Shown here: one piece after another, positions 47,135 through 59,800 of the stretch
How positions within the stretch are numbered: the stretch's first letter is position 1
Layout of the letters: each line of letters opens with the position of its first letter
Assembly (NCBI GenBank): GCA_002633005.1
Contig: NMRA01000311.1
Span: 11,839 to 73,838, forward strand
Reading direction: 5' to 3'
Origin: Phoronis australis
Lineage: Eukaryota > Phoronida > Phoronidae
Length of the DNA: 62,000 nucleotides
The notes under the pieces: generated by a model
Databases searched by the model: none
What the model was told of the DNA's origin: nothing
The model's input: only the letters and a program-made list of their open reading frames with translations
Made by a program: the position numbers and the translations under genes

Positions 47135-50100
47135 CTCCTTCAGCAAGAATGTGAAAGGTTTAGAAAGAATTTTGTTATCTAAGGTAAGAGAGTGTTCTAG
47201 ATACAAGAGAACGAAATAAATTGAAGGAAATAAAATCATGGAAAAAATACAGCGTGGATTTCGATGCTTCTAAGTGCATTTCCATTCTTCAATTAACCCC
47301 GTCTTGCGTGTGAGGTAGGCCCTAGTACTAGTAGTAGTAGTACTTAGTACTAGCGTTAAAGGAGAATGCCACCCGATTTAATTAGTCTTTTTTACCGTCT
47401 TAATCGGTCTATATCCACTTCGCCTTGCATACGGTCGACCTTACCATGCCAAGAGGTGTCGCGTTAACCTGTGAGGAAGGTGAGAAACGACGCTAGCGAC
47501 GTCAGTGGTTCATATGCAGAGTGAATGCCGCTATGTTGCGGTGTATCGTTACCGCTTGTCCGAACTAAGCAGGTGCGAGGAAAGCGGGTATATCGTTTTT
47601 TTTACTTCCTCGAGAGTCCGAAATGCTTAGGAAGTGGCACATGGTAGTGAAGAATGAAATGTACGCTGTAAATAGCAAGTATGAGGCCCTGAAACATCTC
47701 CGTGTCTGTCTGCAGTCATGTCGACAGTGCCTGACGAATGCCGCCTTACCAAATAACTCCATACGCTCCGTTGTCTGAGCTTGTTCACGGCGGCTTTCTA
47801 GTATTTCTTCATCACTGTATTCCTGTTCGAATTGATAGCCTGTAAAACTTAACGATCCACCTGCGAAGTCGGACTGATGAGCTCTAGCTCCGCCTAAGTC
47901 GGGATTGCGAGTTGTCATGTTGGCGTTTATTACTGAGCGTTCTGTTTCAAAATGAATTATTCTCACCCTAACCAATACTTATATAAAACTGAAACAAAGT
48001 CTGTCTCATTAGATGCAATTTGTTATGCCTTTGGAGTGTTCGTGAGTGCAAATGATTTGAGAAGCCAGCAATGAATAAATCACTGCGTTACCGGCTTTAG
48101 GTGCAATAAAACTAATTGACGGGACGCCGAGGCCGTGTGAGCTTATGCTAATTTAGTGTTTGCTGGCAGAAACTGTTGTGAAACAATTCGATTTCCATCC
48201 CACGGCCAGGTGTTAGGGGAATCTTTATTTACATTTACATTACTCAAATAATGATTGTCATGAATGTACAACTTCTGCCCTGACGGTGCTGTGGCCAAAG
48301 CGGAACCTAAATTCGCAGCCCCCGACGAGTAAGTAGATTTGCAGTTTCGTGGCTAATTCACCAACATAATCAGGTGCACATTACTTTGGCTCACTAGTAT
48401 AGTATTTTCTTGACTGGAAGTTTAGTTTCCAGTGAACTTTGGCTGGTTTATGTTCGTGATGTCTGATCAGTTTCCGAGCCACTCAGCTGGCCGGGATAAC
48501 GAGTCAATCCGGCCAGCCGCGACGGGCCTGATCGGGCTCCGAGCCACTGGCCAAGATAACAAGCGTTTTGTGTTTAGAACTCAGAAAATCACAAGTTTAA
48601 ACAACACAGATCTAGGTTCTCCTGTCTGTATCTCATGGAAAATACTTCGAAATTATCTCCGAACAAACCCCAAACTCCTGCTACGGACCTTATTGGCCTG
48701 CCGAACTTTGTAGGCTACGGCCGGTGTGTCCAAATACCAATAAATCTGTAAGAGCGAAATAAAACAACACGTTTTTATAAGAAATCTGTGTATTTTTAAG
48801 GGTTTTACATCGAATTTTGATGATTTATTGGTGTTAAACGATGACTTCATGCGATAAGCTGACACCAGTTGTGAACTGCCGAACAGACTGCGTGCGAAAC
48901 CGATGACGTCATTGGATAATTTCAACACCTCCGTCTGCCGTCAGGTAACGCAACCGTACGTGTCGTTATGGAGTAGGACTACTTGATCTAAATTGATACA
49001 AATTAGGTTGTTTTTTGGGTGGCATGCTCCTTTAAGCTGTTAAGAGTAAGACGAAGTGTGCCCACTTTCCGTGACTTTCGTCGATGTACACCTGATGTGA
49101 TATACCTTTCACATAAGGCAATATTACATCGCCCTGAATTCTGCAGGTATACAGACGCGACAGTACACATATCATGACTCTGGAGTCTGGAGACAGTTTA
49201 TTGAACATAATTTGAACATAAATACATATCCATGAAAATCTGTTTGCTCAAGCTTCCCTAACTGGCTGCCATTTTGGGGAAGTTATGTGAAATCTATCCT
49301 TGGTTTAAAGCTTTATACTAAATATGCAGCTTTGCACCGATGGGGGTAAAAAAGTGGTAAGATAAAATCTGACAAAAATTAGTGTCATTAAAAACTACAG
49401 TCTTCCTTGAGTAAACTAAATTATGTAATGGTGTTGGAAAAAATGGCGTTCTACTGTTATTCTGCTCCTAAAGTTGTGGAGCGATCTTTAGCGACGGCTT
49501 TCGGCACCGTGAAATATTGCGTCACCTATTGGCCAGTTTCTTTTTTCGCCGATTCTTCAATCAACTGTTGTTCTTTCACGAGGTTGCGTACACGTCACAA
49601 CAAATTATCGGAATTGGTTTCACTTCATTATAAGTTTTTAGAATTTTGATACCAAAAAAGGAATTTCAGAAGAGTTTGCAGCTGCCAAGCTATCATCATC
49701 TCCCGAGATGTCACAAAAATTTAGGAAATGGCGCGTGCGCGTGACACGAGCGTATTGTTTTCGAAACGACGACATACTTTTCATTGTTAGAAAAGGCGGA
49801 GAATTACGCAACAAAGTGACGTTTATTGCATTGTTTTTCACTTAAACGGCTGTTAACGGGCAAGGTGAGTGTCGGTGGATTCCCAGATTTTGCATGCATC
49901 TCATCCAGTCTTTAGCTTTACATGTTAATGCAAGTTTCACGGCGAGGTGATGAGCAGAACTACCACGGCTGTGTGCAATTTCGGGGTCTACGGAAGAAAT
50001 ACACAGTGGTACGTAGCTGTATTTTGACGATAGTCTTCTTACAGCTAGCTGGCTGACTATGTGAAATCATGCCTGTTGAGGAACAAAAAGTCCAAGCCAA

Positions 50101-52179
50101 GGGACACAAATCTTACAAATTTCACCATATATCTTCATTTTGCAAGTGTCACGTGCCTAGTCACACGCTTCGCTCATTTTTAGGTAGAAAATGCATTTTT
50201 GACGAGGTGAAAACCTCTTATTTGGTGACCAGATTTGGACTACCACCCATTTAAAATACATTAAATGATATAAGTACAGAAAGTGATGGGAAGTATTGTA
50301 GCCGCTTATAGTTAGCCGAGGGCCGCTACATGTTGCCTACCTTTCACATTAAGTTGCACTTTCATATAAATTCTGTGGTTACCGTATTTCCGGAAAAAAT
50401 GTTCATTGTAATAAAACATATTTTCTTGGATACCAACTGGTGTTAACTAAGAGCAAATTGATACATGATAGGAGACAACTCGCATGGTACATGAAAATGT
50501 ACATCAAAATCAACACCCCACAACTCAACTCAGTGTTTCCTGAAATTGAATTTAGGAATTTTCAGTGTTATTTAATGAACATTTCTGTTTCAAATTTGTG
50601 TATTTTTTTCAATTTAAATATAAACTTGCCAGTTGCATGCATCAGCAGTAGTACTTGCTGAGCCCACCCCACCGGGGAATTGAGCCGGCGTCCTTAACTG
50701 CTAGATATTGTGTCTTCCGTGTATTCAGTTTTTACGTTTTCCTTATTACAGGGTGCCAGTTGGAAGTCAATAACCAGGACAGCTTTCTTCTCACGTAACA
50801 AAGATGAACACAAGTCTGGAGAACAACTATTGGACGAGGTGGACTTGGCCGTACTTCAGAAGAAGACGACGAGTGACGCTTTACAATACTTGAAAAGGAA
50901 AACGTAATCACTTTCATAGCACTTCAGAAAATTTCATTTCCTTGTCGTCCTTCTCAGTTATTAATATTTTTCTCAAGTGGAATTACTGGTGTCATCCAGG
51001 GCATTCAAAAGGCATTTCTTTAAACCTCTTTGATGACGGTTTGTGCAGCATAAACACAAAGTCTGACTGTTCTCACACCCAGCTATGCCTTGGACTTGAC
51101 TCATTTATTGACTCACTTAGAACCTTTCGTTTCAGTTCTGCGAATACAGTTAAAGGCTACACCCCTCCGTCGGATGCTGAGAGCACTATATTCAACATAA
51201 CTCAAGATTTGTGTGGCAAGCTAGGAAACTGGAAGGCTGTGTCGTTGACAGATAGGAGACTTAAGTACAAGGTAGACACTAATAGCACAAACTTTCTCCT
51301 AAATGCCCACCACGGCACCGGGTATTCAACATTTTCACATTTTGTCCCTCATTTTCTGCCATACTTGACTTCATGTTCTCCCTATTTTTGATTATCTCAA
51401 TTTTAACGCCCTTGAAATTGAAGAGGCAGTAATAGTTATTTATTAGTTTGCTGATTTTGTCATCTGTTAAACATTATGGTGGATCGCTGCCAGAAGTGCC
51501 ACAAAGTAGTCAGTAAACCTGAATACAAATAGGGCTGGAAGCCTTTTTATTGAAAATGTTCATTGGATTTAATACGATACATATAACATTGCACATTAAA
51601 TATCGACTCGCACATGCTCAAATTATGGTTGCATGAGGAAATACATCCGCAAAAATTGGTATGGTGAATATAACTGCACCGAAATCAAGCCCTTCAAATG
51701 TACTTTATAATATTCACTTGAAGATTCAACGTTTTATTGTTCTGCTCGTCACACTGCCATTTACATTTTTCACCTTGTTGTTAGCTTATGAACTAAGGCA
51801 TTCACAGGACTCCTAGGATGGCAGAGGCAGGCCTTAAATGCACATAATAAAATTCACGTTTTTTCAGCTGTTGACCAGGTGCATGGAAAGTTTCAACCAC
51901 AGCATTCCAAACACAGACTTGTTGGATATGAAAACCGTTGATGACGTGGTCAACTTCTTTAATACAAGAACAAAGGCTACGACAGCGTACGAGGACCTTG
52001 GGCAATCAGAGCTGCCTAAAAATGTACACTTACAGATGGAGCCGCTGAGATTTGACCCAGAAACAGACACATTTTTCGGTGGTGTGACAGCTTTCCCTGG
52101 TGTTGATACCAAAGTTACTAGCATTAAATACAAGAAGAAGTATAAATCAATGAAAGCAAAGCAATGGAAGACTGGATAA
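47127..52179 (+). CDS. MRPL50: Mitochondrial large-subunit ribosomal protein mL50 (4 exons)
   Basis: A protein of the large subunit of the mitochondrial ribosome. Exons are 47127-47183, 50752-50903, 51136-51271 and 51868-52179; phases agree and give 218 aa. The first 40 or so residues (MAASFSKNVKG..., RTAFFSRNK) are basic with Ser, Thr and Leu and almost no acids, as in a mitochondrial import signal. The family core starts at GYTPP (77-81), equivalent to human AYTPPED, and continues through NW.A.SL.DRRLKYKLL to SIPNTDL and a DVV.FF segment that match human VPNSRL and DVLDFYN. The protein is longer than human MRPL50 (158 aa) at both ends; the C-terminus has a lysine-rich tail. Intron 1 is 3.6 kb. 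The first exon was chosen because its phase fits, its context is good and a YY1 motif covers the ATG. Exon 3 could read on into the intron for 40 codons if unspliced. Candidate AATAAA signals lie far downstream, the nearest found at 53064. Confidence 0.9.
47184..50751. other. MRPL50 intron 1 (3.6 kb)
   Basis: It contains the candidate minus-strand exon at 47750-47918 and, near 49300-50060, tracts similar to the DNA around the TIR element at 41690-41750 (CTTTATACTAAAT and CAGCTAGCTGGCTG). I see no other gene. Confidence 0.45.
47750..47918 (-). CDS. Candidate first coding exon of an unknown minus-strand gene
   Basis: On the minus strand an ATG at 47918 in good context opens a 56-codon frame (MTTRNPDLGGARAHQSDF... 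ending ...TERMELF) that stops at a consensus donor G|GTAAGG in phase 1. The product is polar, with an acidic patch (EQEYSDEEILES), and I do not recognise it. A phase-compatible but weak continuation is the frame at about 45621-45822, which starts after a poor acceptor and ends RLYAAGL. If real, the gene would overlap the MRPL50 promoter on the opposite strand. It may also be a chance frame. Confidence 0.25.
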
Positions 52180-53899
52180 CTAGTGACACGTGTGTCGCAA
52201 ATTGATTACAACAATTATTTATCCTTGGGTAACTTTATTGCACATTACAAATATACACATTTTTACCCTCTGAACTTAATTTCACATTTACAACACAAAG
52301 ACATGATCTTGATATTTACAAATCTTACACATGGCCACAATTTACAAACAACAGCTCCTGCCAAAACCCCCAGGGTGCATCACCTGAGTGCTTTCAATTC
52401 TCCACTTAAGTCCTGAACAATCAGGATTTGCCTAAACCTAATGAACTCACGGAACCAGGTCTTGATTGAAATCACAATTTTCCTACCACATTGATTGTAA
52501 TGAATTTAAAGTCATTATGTTGTAGTGGTTACAATTTGTTACTTGGGTCAGAAAATATGCGGTCAGAACCAGCAAAACTTCTGAATTTTGATTTCTATCA
52601 CACTGCTCTGCTTCAACAATGAATTTCCCATCAGAGCTGCAAGTAATATGAGATGGGGTTACATCAGTTTGAGTTCAGGCAAATGGTTTTGGCCTATGCA
52701 ACAACGACTTGGTTCTACGGTAAATTACAAGCTACTCCCAAAGTATAGAATGGTCGACACAAAGCTGAGTATACACACTGAAAGCACTGTTGAAAATAAT
52801 TTGCTCCTACCATAAATCTTGGCTATCAAATGACAAAAAAATTGGGAATGGTTTTGCAAAGTTGGCAATCTGTGAGTTGGAATATAAATAAGATACAGAT
52901 GGTAGTGTTTACAATTTTCAGGTTGGAAGCCCCCTTTACCTTTGTCTCATTTATGTAAACTCGGACAAATGAATTCATATATCAAGCAATGGTAATTTTT
53001 CACCCATTTAGCTCACAATGCAGCCATAAAGTGAAATTCAATTTTGTTAAATTTCTTCTCAAAAATAAAGACTAAAAATTTCCCAACAAAAAAGACAATT
53101 TTTGCTTTAATAGAACGGACATCATCAAATGAAATTTGCATAAATTTTGAGAAATAGCCGCTAAGTTGGACAGCTATTGAAAAGCGAGTTTCCTCCATCA
53201 CATTTGTCTCGAATCAAAAAGCTTTTGCAGTAATGTGATTCGACAGTTGTCAGCTCAATTCTCGGCTCCAAAATCAACCAGCACTCGCCAGTCAACCTGC
53301 TTGAACATTATATTACCATCACTAGACAAACTCCTTCGTGAACAACTAAAAGTTACAAAGCCTGAATGATGCAAGAATAGAGGTTTGACAGATATGTGTA
53401 TGCCACTTGCACAAAATAAACTCACATCATGGCAAATCATGAGCTGCAATATCTACTTAATTTTGGGGCAAAAAGTATTGCCAAAATTGTTTTGTTCACT
53501 TTTTCAAGGTCTAACACTATTGTGAATGCCTATAATTTCTCAAATGTCTGATTCTAGCTATGGCAAAAAGTTTTTAAGTTGTAAAGCATTAATTTGATTC
53601 TTCTTTTACAACTGAAAGACAATGAGACAATGAAATTTCATTTGTCAGCCAAATTGTGTCCTAAATTGGTGAAATTTTACTGCACACAAAAACACCCTTA
53701 ATGTACACTTTACATTCACCTATAAATTTCAACTCGTCCTGCAGCAAATTATTGACACACAGCTAGAAAATATCACCATTCTACCTGTTAGTAGCATGTA
53801 AAACAGTTTGGCTACAACTTCTCCCACAATACACTGAATATTGCTGGGTTTTAAGAAGCTCTCAAAAACCTGTGGGTCACATGGTTCAGTGTCATATGA
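52180..53899. other. Shared 3' flank of convergent MRPL50 and NAPG
   Basis: AT-rich DNA with no gene seen. AATAAA occurs on the plus strand at 53064 and about 53415, and on the minus strand at 52234-52239. If the far signals are used, the two 3' UTRs would overlap as sense-antisense transcripts. Confidence 0.45.
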
Positions 53900-56800
53900 T
53901 CAACACAGGTCTAATTCTTCTTCGTTGTCGTCTGCTGCTGGCTCAGTGCTGCCACCTGATGGATCGTTAACGACTGCACTACCTCCGCCACCAGGTACCT
54001 TTAGATCTCTCGCTAACTTGGCAAACTAGATGCAAACAACACAAGTTGCATTACTGGCAGTCAAAGGGCACTGAATTCATTAATTATGATGATTAAAGGT
54101 AAGTACCAACTTGTGTATAAGCTTTTATTATTAAAATGAATTATTCACACATTGCATAAAATCATATTTAGTGTTATTGTTACTCTTAACAATTCTTTAA
54201 ACATACCAATGTGCCACAAACACAAATTGTGACTTAGACTTGGACTATGTGGCAAAACTTTATCAACCATTATCAGACCTTTTGGTTTTCTACCCTTTTA
54301 GATTACATATTTTTCGTCGGTGTGTAGGTCGACTCGCATGACATTTCGCACACTTTTTTAACGGCCTGTGGAACCATGCCTCACTGTTCAAAAATAGACA
54401 TCTTCAGTCAAAAATGATGTAATGGGATGTTGATTTAAATGGGAATTTTAACATCTCAGTTGTTGAAAGGAAAATCAAATTTTGAGTCGTGGCACCCTGA
54501 ACATTGCCTGTAAGAACATGAAATTAACTACAATGTAGATTTATTAGAACTTCAAGTTGCAACGACACTTTCATATAACAATGGCAACACGGTGATGTAA
54601 ATGAAACTGTTAACCATAGTTTTGCTCAAAAAGTTATTATACTGAGATATACAATATTTTTAGTAAATGTTCTAGACAAAATGTCATGCCAAGTAGAGTA
54701 ATTTTCAAATGACGCTGAATTTCATCGAAATTCGTTAGATGACGAGAATCCAAAAGGAAACTAAAATCAGACTAAATCAATCAAAAAGTATCTGAACATT
54801 TTGGCCCTAAAATTTCACCAATCTTCGGGAGAGAAATTTTTGTCAACTTTTTTGAAAACTAAAATAACTCAAAAATGATAGCGATATAACAGAAACATTT
54901 TTGCATGATTTAATACATACGTCATTGTCAAGATGTTTAAAAAACGGCTTCCTCAATAGTCCTGAGGCAGTGTCTTCATCACACTGATCATATGCGTCAA
55001 GAAGCTGAGACAGGATCATGCACTCCTCGCTGTCACCAAAGTTGGGATAGCTGTAATAAAAATGTATTGTGCTCTGTTTCATGAATGTGATCGAGTCATG
55101 CGACAGGAAGTTGGTCTTACACTCTCACTAAACAATTACACTAGACGCAAGCTACAGAAACTTTGTCTCACCAGGCACAGAAAGCAATTCAATTAAACGT
55201 TTTCAGTCAAAATGTGGACTACTTTCACCGAAAATTGCACTCAAGATTTTTGATAAAATGGTATACCCAATCATTAGCTATGGAAGTGAGATTTGGGGAT
55301 TTAAAAAATATTCTAGTATCGAGCGCATCCAATTGAAATTCTGTAAGCAACTGCTGGGTGTTGGAAGTAACTGTCCAAATCATGCTGTCCTGGGAGAACT
55401 GGGAAGGTATCCAATTTATGTAAAGTTGTTTGTTAAACTGATCAAGTATTGGTTTAAATTGTTAAAAATGCCAGCACATCGAAATCCAAAATCTGTCTAT
55501 GACAAGCTTGTCATACTGGATGAGGTTGGTAGGAGAAATTGGGCTTCATCTGTTAGGAATGTTCTGCAAAGGTATGGTTTTGGATTGGTATGGTACAATC
55601 GGGGAGTTGGCTGCATCTTTTCTTGTCCTTTTTGAGCAGCGAATTAAAGATTGTTTTTTAGAAGACTGGAGCTTTGCTGTGGAGAATAGCTCAAAACTTA
55701 ATACATATTCCTCATTTAAAATTGATTTTGAAATGGAATCCTATCTGTTGCGTGATATTCAATGTATCTTTTAGCAGCTATGGCTAAATTACGTTGCTCC
55801 AACCATAACTTGATGATAGAGAAAGGTAGACATACTCTTGTGGACCAAAAATACCGTGTATGTTGTTCCTGTGTGTCCCTAATTGAAGATGAATACCATT
55901 TCATATGTGTTTGTAAAAAGCACTTTTTCTCTGAGAACTGCATCTACACCTGAGTGGTGCTGGCGTGAACCAAATAAACATAAATTTGTAAAGCTAATGA
56001 AAATGTGGGAGCCTATTGCTCAGATTAATCTAATGAAATTTGTATTTCACGTCACTGCTCTCAGGGAAAAGCTGCTCGGCGTTATCCTGTAAATTTTATG
56101 TAACGTGTGGGCAAGGGCTTAAATGTTGAAAATACATGAATGAATGAATTACACTAGATCAGCTGCTGTACACTGAGAGTTACATGCTAACATTACACTA
56201 GATCAACAGCTCTACATTGAGAGTTACATGCTAACAATACACTAGATCAACAGCTCTACATTGTCCATGAGTTAGAATCTGAATGCAAGGTGTGATAGTG
56301 ACATAATTCTAGTACACCCGTTGACCTGTGTTAAGCAATCTCAGCACGTCATTGAAAATCTTTATGTACCAATGATGAGGGGTACATTCTCTAAATTATC
56401 CCTGCACAGGTAAATGTTATGTTTGCAAAAGCAGTTATCAAGTCAATAAAGATGTTGCGTAAGTGTCCTGGTATTAGCCCATGTGCTTCAACAAGGAGAT
56501 CAAGATATATGAAAGTGAACGTATACATGGATGGGCCTGTATTGGACATTCCTGCATATGCCCATGGACTTCTACATGAAATGCAGTGACAAGAAATGCA
56601 CCCAATGAACCTAGAATATAAATCCTGCTTCATCCGAATGCACTTGCAATTCTGCTAATTCTCCAATTATTTTGCACAAAAATAATTGCCAAAACTGTAT
56701 TTTTACAATTTTCAAATGCCAAAATTAAGGAAACGTTTAACTAAATGTTCTTTTCGACGTATACACAATGCAAATTATGCTAGAAATAATAATTTCTTTT

Positions 56801-59800
56801 TTTTAAAGTAGTGAACGTGGGTTTCTAAATGAGTCCACCAAAACCAAATATGCTTTGTTAGCTTCACCATGCAGCTTACAGCTACTGTAAAATTTCCAGC
56901 ATTTTAGCGATGCAACGACTTTTTGAAAACAGTCATTTTTGTTTCAATTTGAAAAATGTTGACACAAAAGAATGCCTGCAGCGCTGACTCTTACCACATT
57001 GCTGCCGAGACCTGCTTATTGGCTGCCACATAATCTCCTCTGGTCAAATGAACCAGCACCAGTCCTACGACTATCTTATTGATCAACTCATAGTTCTCAT
57101 CCGCCGCATTCAGGCTAATCTCCTTCTGAAGACCCACCACTGCCTCTTCTAACCTGTGTGAGACGGAAACGAATTCAAAATCAAGATGTTTTAAATATAT
57201 CTGTATTCGTGACAATCATAATTGTAATATCAAGAGAATGAAAAACACTGAAGCTTGGCAATGAATCGAGAAATGCAAATGACATTCGATTATTTTGTTT
57301 ACGAAATCCATTTAAAGTGACACAGAACCTGAGCTTTCTTTAAAAAAGCAAGTTTTAATTTAGTCCACTGGTTGTTATAAAATTGGCCTCAACTCTGGTC
57401 CCACTTTAACCTGACATTTCATCACCTTGGTCCAAAGATAATAGTCAATACTTTCCAAGCTCACAAATCACACATATTTGTTTATTTTGACTTGGTAATG
57501 GTAAGTAGCTTAAATCAAAACATTTGTGACAGAAAGCATAGCTTTACTGCTACTTGAGATTCTTGAACATCACATTCAACCCGTTTCTATTCCATTGCAT
57601 CCAAACGCCACACAATGGAGGGTGTAAAATGTTCTGATGCTTAAATTTACCAGATGTTCTATGGAAACAACTATAGTGTCGTAAATCGCGCTCGAACACG
57701 ACACCGATTTTTTTTTAACGTTATTTTTGTATAGAAGTTTGGCAAGATAAAATTCTGCCCCATTTCCTGTCTCAAACTGAGAAGTTAACCATTGCATAAC
57801 TTTATTCATTACAATAAAATTTCACTTGCTGACGATTAAAATTAGATAGACAGGAAAAACTTATATTACGAAGTACCGAATTCTAACTTTCAATCACTGT
57901 ACTAGAAAGAGAGGATAAACTTGCCTTTTTAACCTTATCAATAACCTTGAGTACTGTCGTATAAAATCAGCAGCCTGCCGGGGGCGCTCTTCACACTGTT
58001 AAAACATAATACCATACAATCTAACACATAAATAATATATTAACACATTACTTTGAGCCGTCTACAATGACTCGGCTTGAGTTAGTAGATAATTGTGAAA
58101 ACTTACTTTAAAAAGTAACAGTCCGATTTAGTAGCTGACAATTAATTTAACAAGAAAATGATAAAGTTTCAAACAATTCAGCAATATCAGAAGCAACAGA
58201 CCTTTTCAGAATTATTACCAGATTTTAAATTATTTCAACAGAAATATTTTTCAACATCACAAATGACTGAGAGTAAGAATCAGGTGATTTTGTTGTTTGA
58301 AGAAGTAAGCATCTAAAAACACAACACCACTGACCCAATTTTCAAAGAAGATGCCAGAACCAATGGTTTTTTGACCTTACTCCCGAAACGCCAGCTCACA
58401 TCATCTCACCATACTCACCTTACTGAACGCAGGCCAATTTTGATAGTTTTAATATCATGAATTCACCGACTTGAGCACAAGAGCGTTCTAAAGCTCAGTG
58501 TTCCTATACGTGTTTCACTGTACCTGTACAACATCAGCAGCTCTCTTATACAACAGTACGGCTCGCTCAGGACATGTCTTCTCTAGCATTCTGGTGAGAA
58601 GAAAAGTACACGCACCATTGGTATTAATGAAACTGATGAGAATAAGAGTACACGCACCATTAGTATTTATGAAACTGATGAGAATAAGAGTACACGCACC
58701 ATTAGTATTAATGAAACTGATGAGAATAAGAGTACACACACCATTAATATTAATGTGACTGATGAGAATAAGAGTACACGCACCATTAGTATTAATGTGA
58801 CTGATGAGAATAAGAGTACACGCACCATTAGTATTAATGAAACTGATGAGAATAGTACACGCACCATTAGGCATCATTAATGGAACTGATGAGAATAAGA
58901 CTTCAAGCACAATTAGTATTAATGTAAATGATCAGAATAAGAGTACACGCACCATTAGTATTAATGAAACTGATGAGAATAGTACACGCACCATTAGGCA
59001 GCATAAATGTAACTGATGAGAACATTAGTACTAATGAAACTGATGAGAATAAGAGTACACGTACCATTAGGCATCATTAATGAAACTGATGAGAATAAGA
59101 CTTCAAGCACAATTAGTAATAATGTAAATGATCAGAATAAGAGTACACACACCATTAGGCAGCATAAATGTAACTGATGAGAATAAGACTTCAAGCACAA
59201 TTAGTATTAATGTAACTGATGAGAATAAGAGTACACACACCATTAGTATAATGAAAGTGATGTGGTAAGTCTCATGACTTACATGAAAGGATTTTTAAAC
59301 AATGAACACAAAACACAAAATTTGCANAGCATAAATGTAACTGATGAGAACATTAGTACTAATGAAACTGATGAGAATAGTACACGTACCATTAGGCATC
59401 ATTAATGAAACTGATGAGAATAAGACTTCAAGCACAATTAGTAATAATGTAAATGATCAGAATAAGAGTACACACACCATTAGGCAGCATAAATGTAACT
59501 GATGAGAATAAGACTTCAAGCACAATTAGTATTAATGTAACTGATGAGAATAAGAGTACACACACCATTAGTATAATGAAAGTGATGTGGTAAGTCTCAT
59601 GACTTACATGAAAGGATTTTTAAACAATGAACACAAAACACAAAATTTGCAGTATCTTGGCCACCGTATTAACAATAATGTGTTAAAATATGTCAGCACT
59701 GAATTGTCCATGTTCAAATAATTTCATAACAGGAGGTGATCAAGGACATGCTGTGTAGACACGTAAAAGTGAACAGCTGAAACATTTTAGTGAACAATCA

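Noticed and set aside
50655-50705. Reverse-strand tRNA-like B-box pattern near GGGGAATTGAGCCGG
   Set aside because: No matching A-box at the right distance and no cloverleaf pairing.
58515-58910. 131-codon minus-strand open frame of repeated INTNGACTLILIS units
   Set aside because: It is the 42-bp minisatellite read in a frame without stops (42 is a multiple of 3). Only its last 22 codons (58524-58590) are a real NAPG exon.
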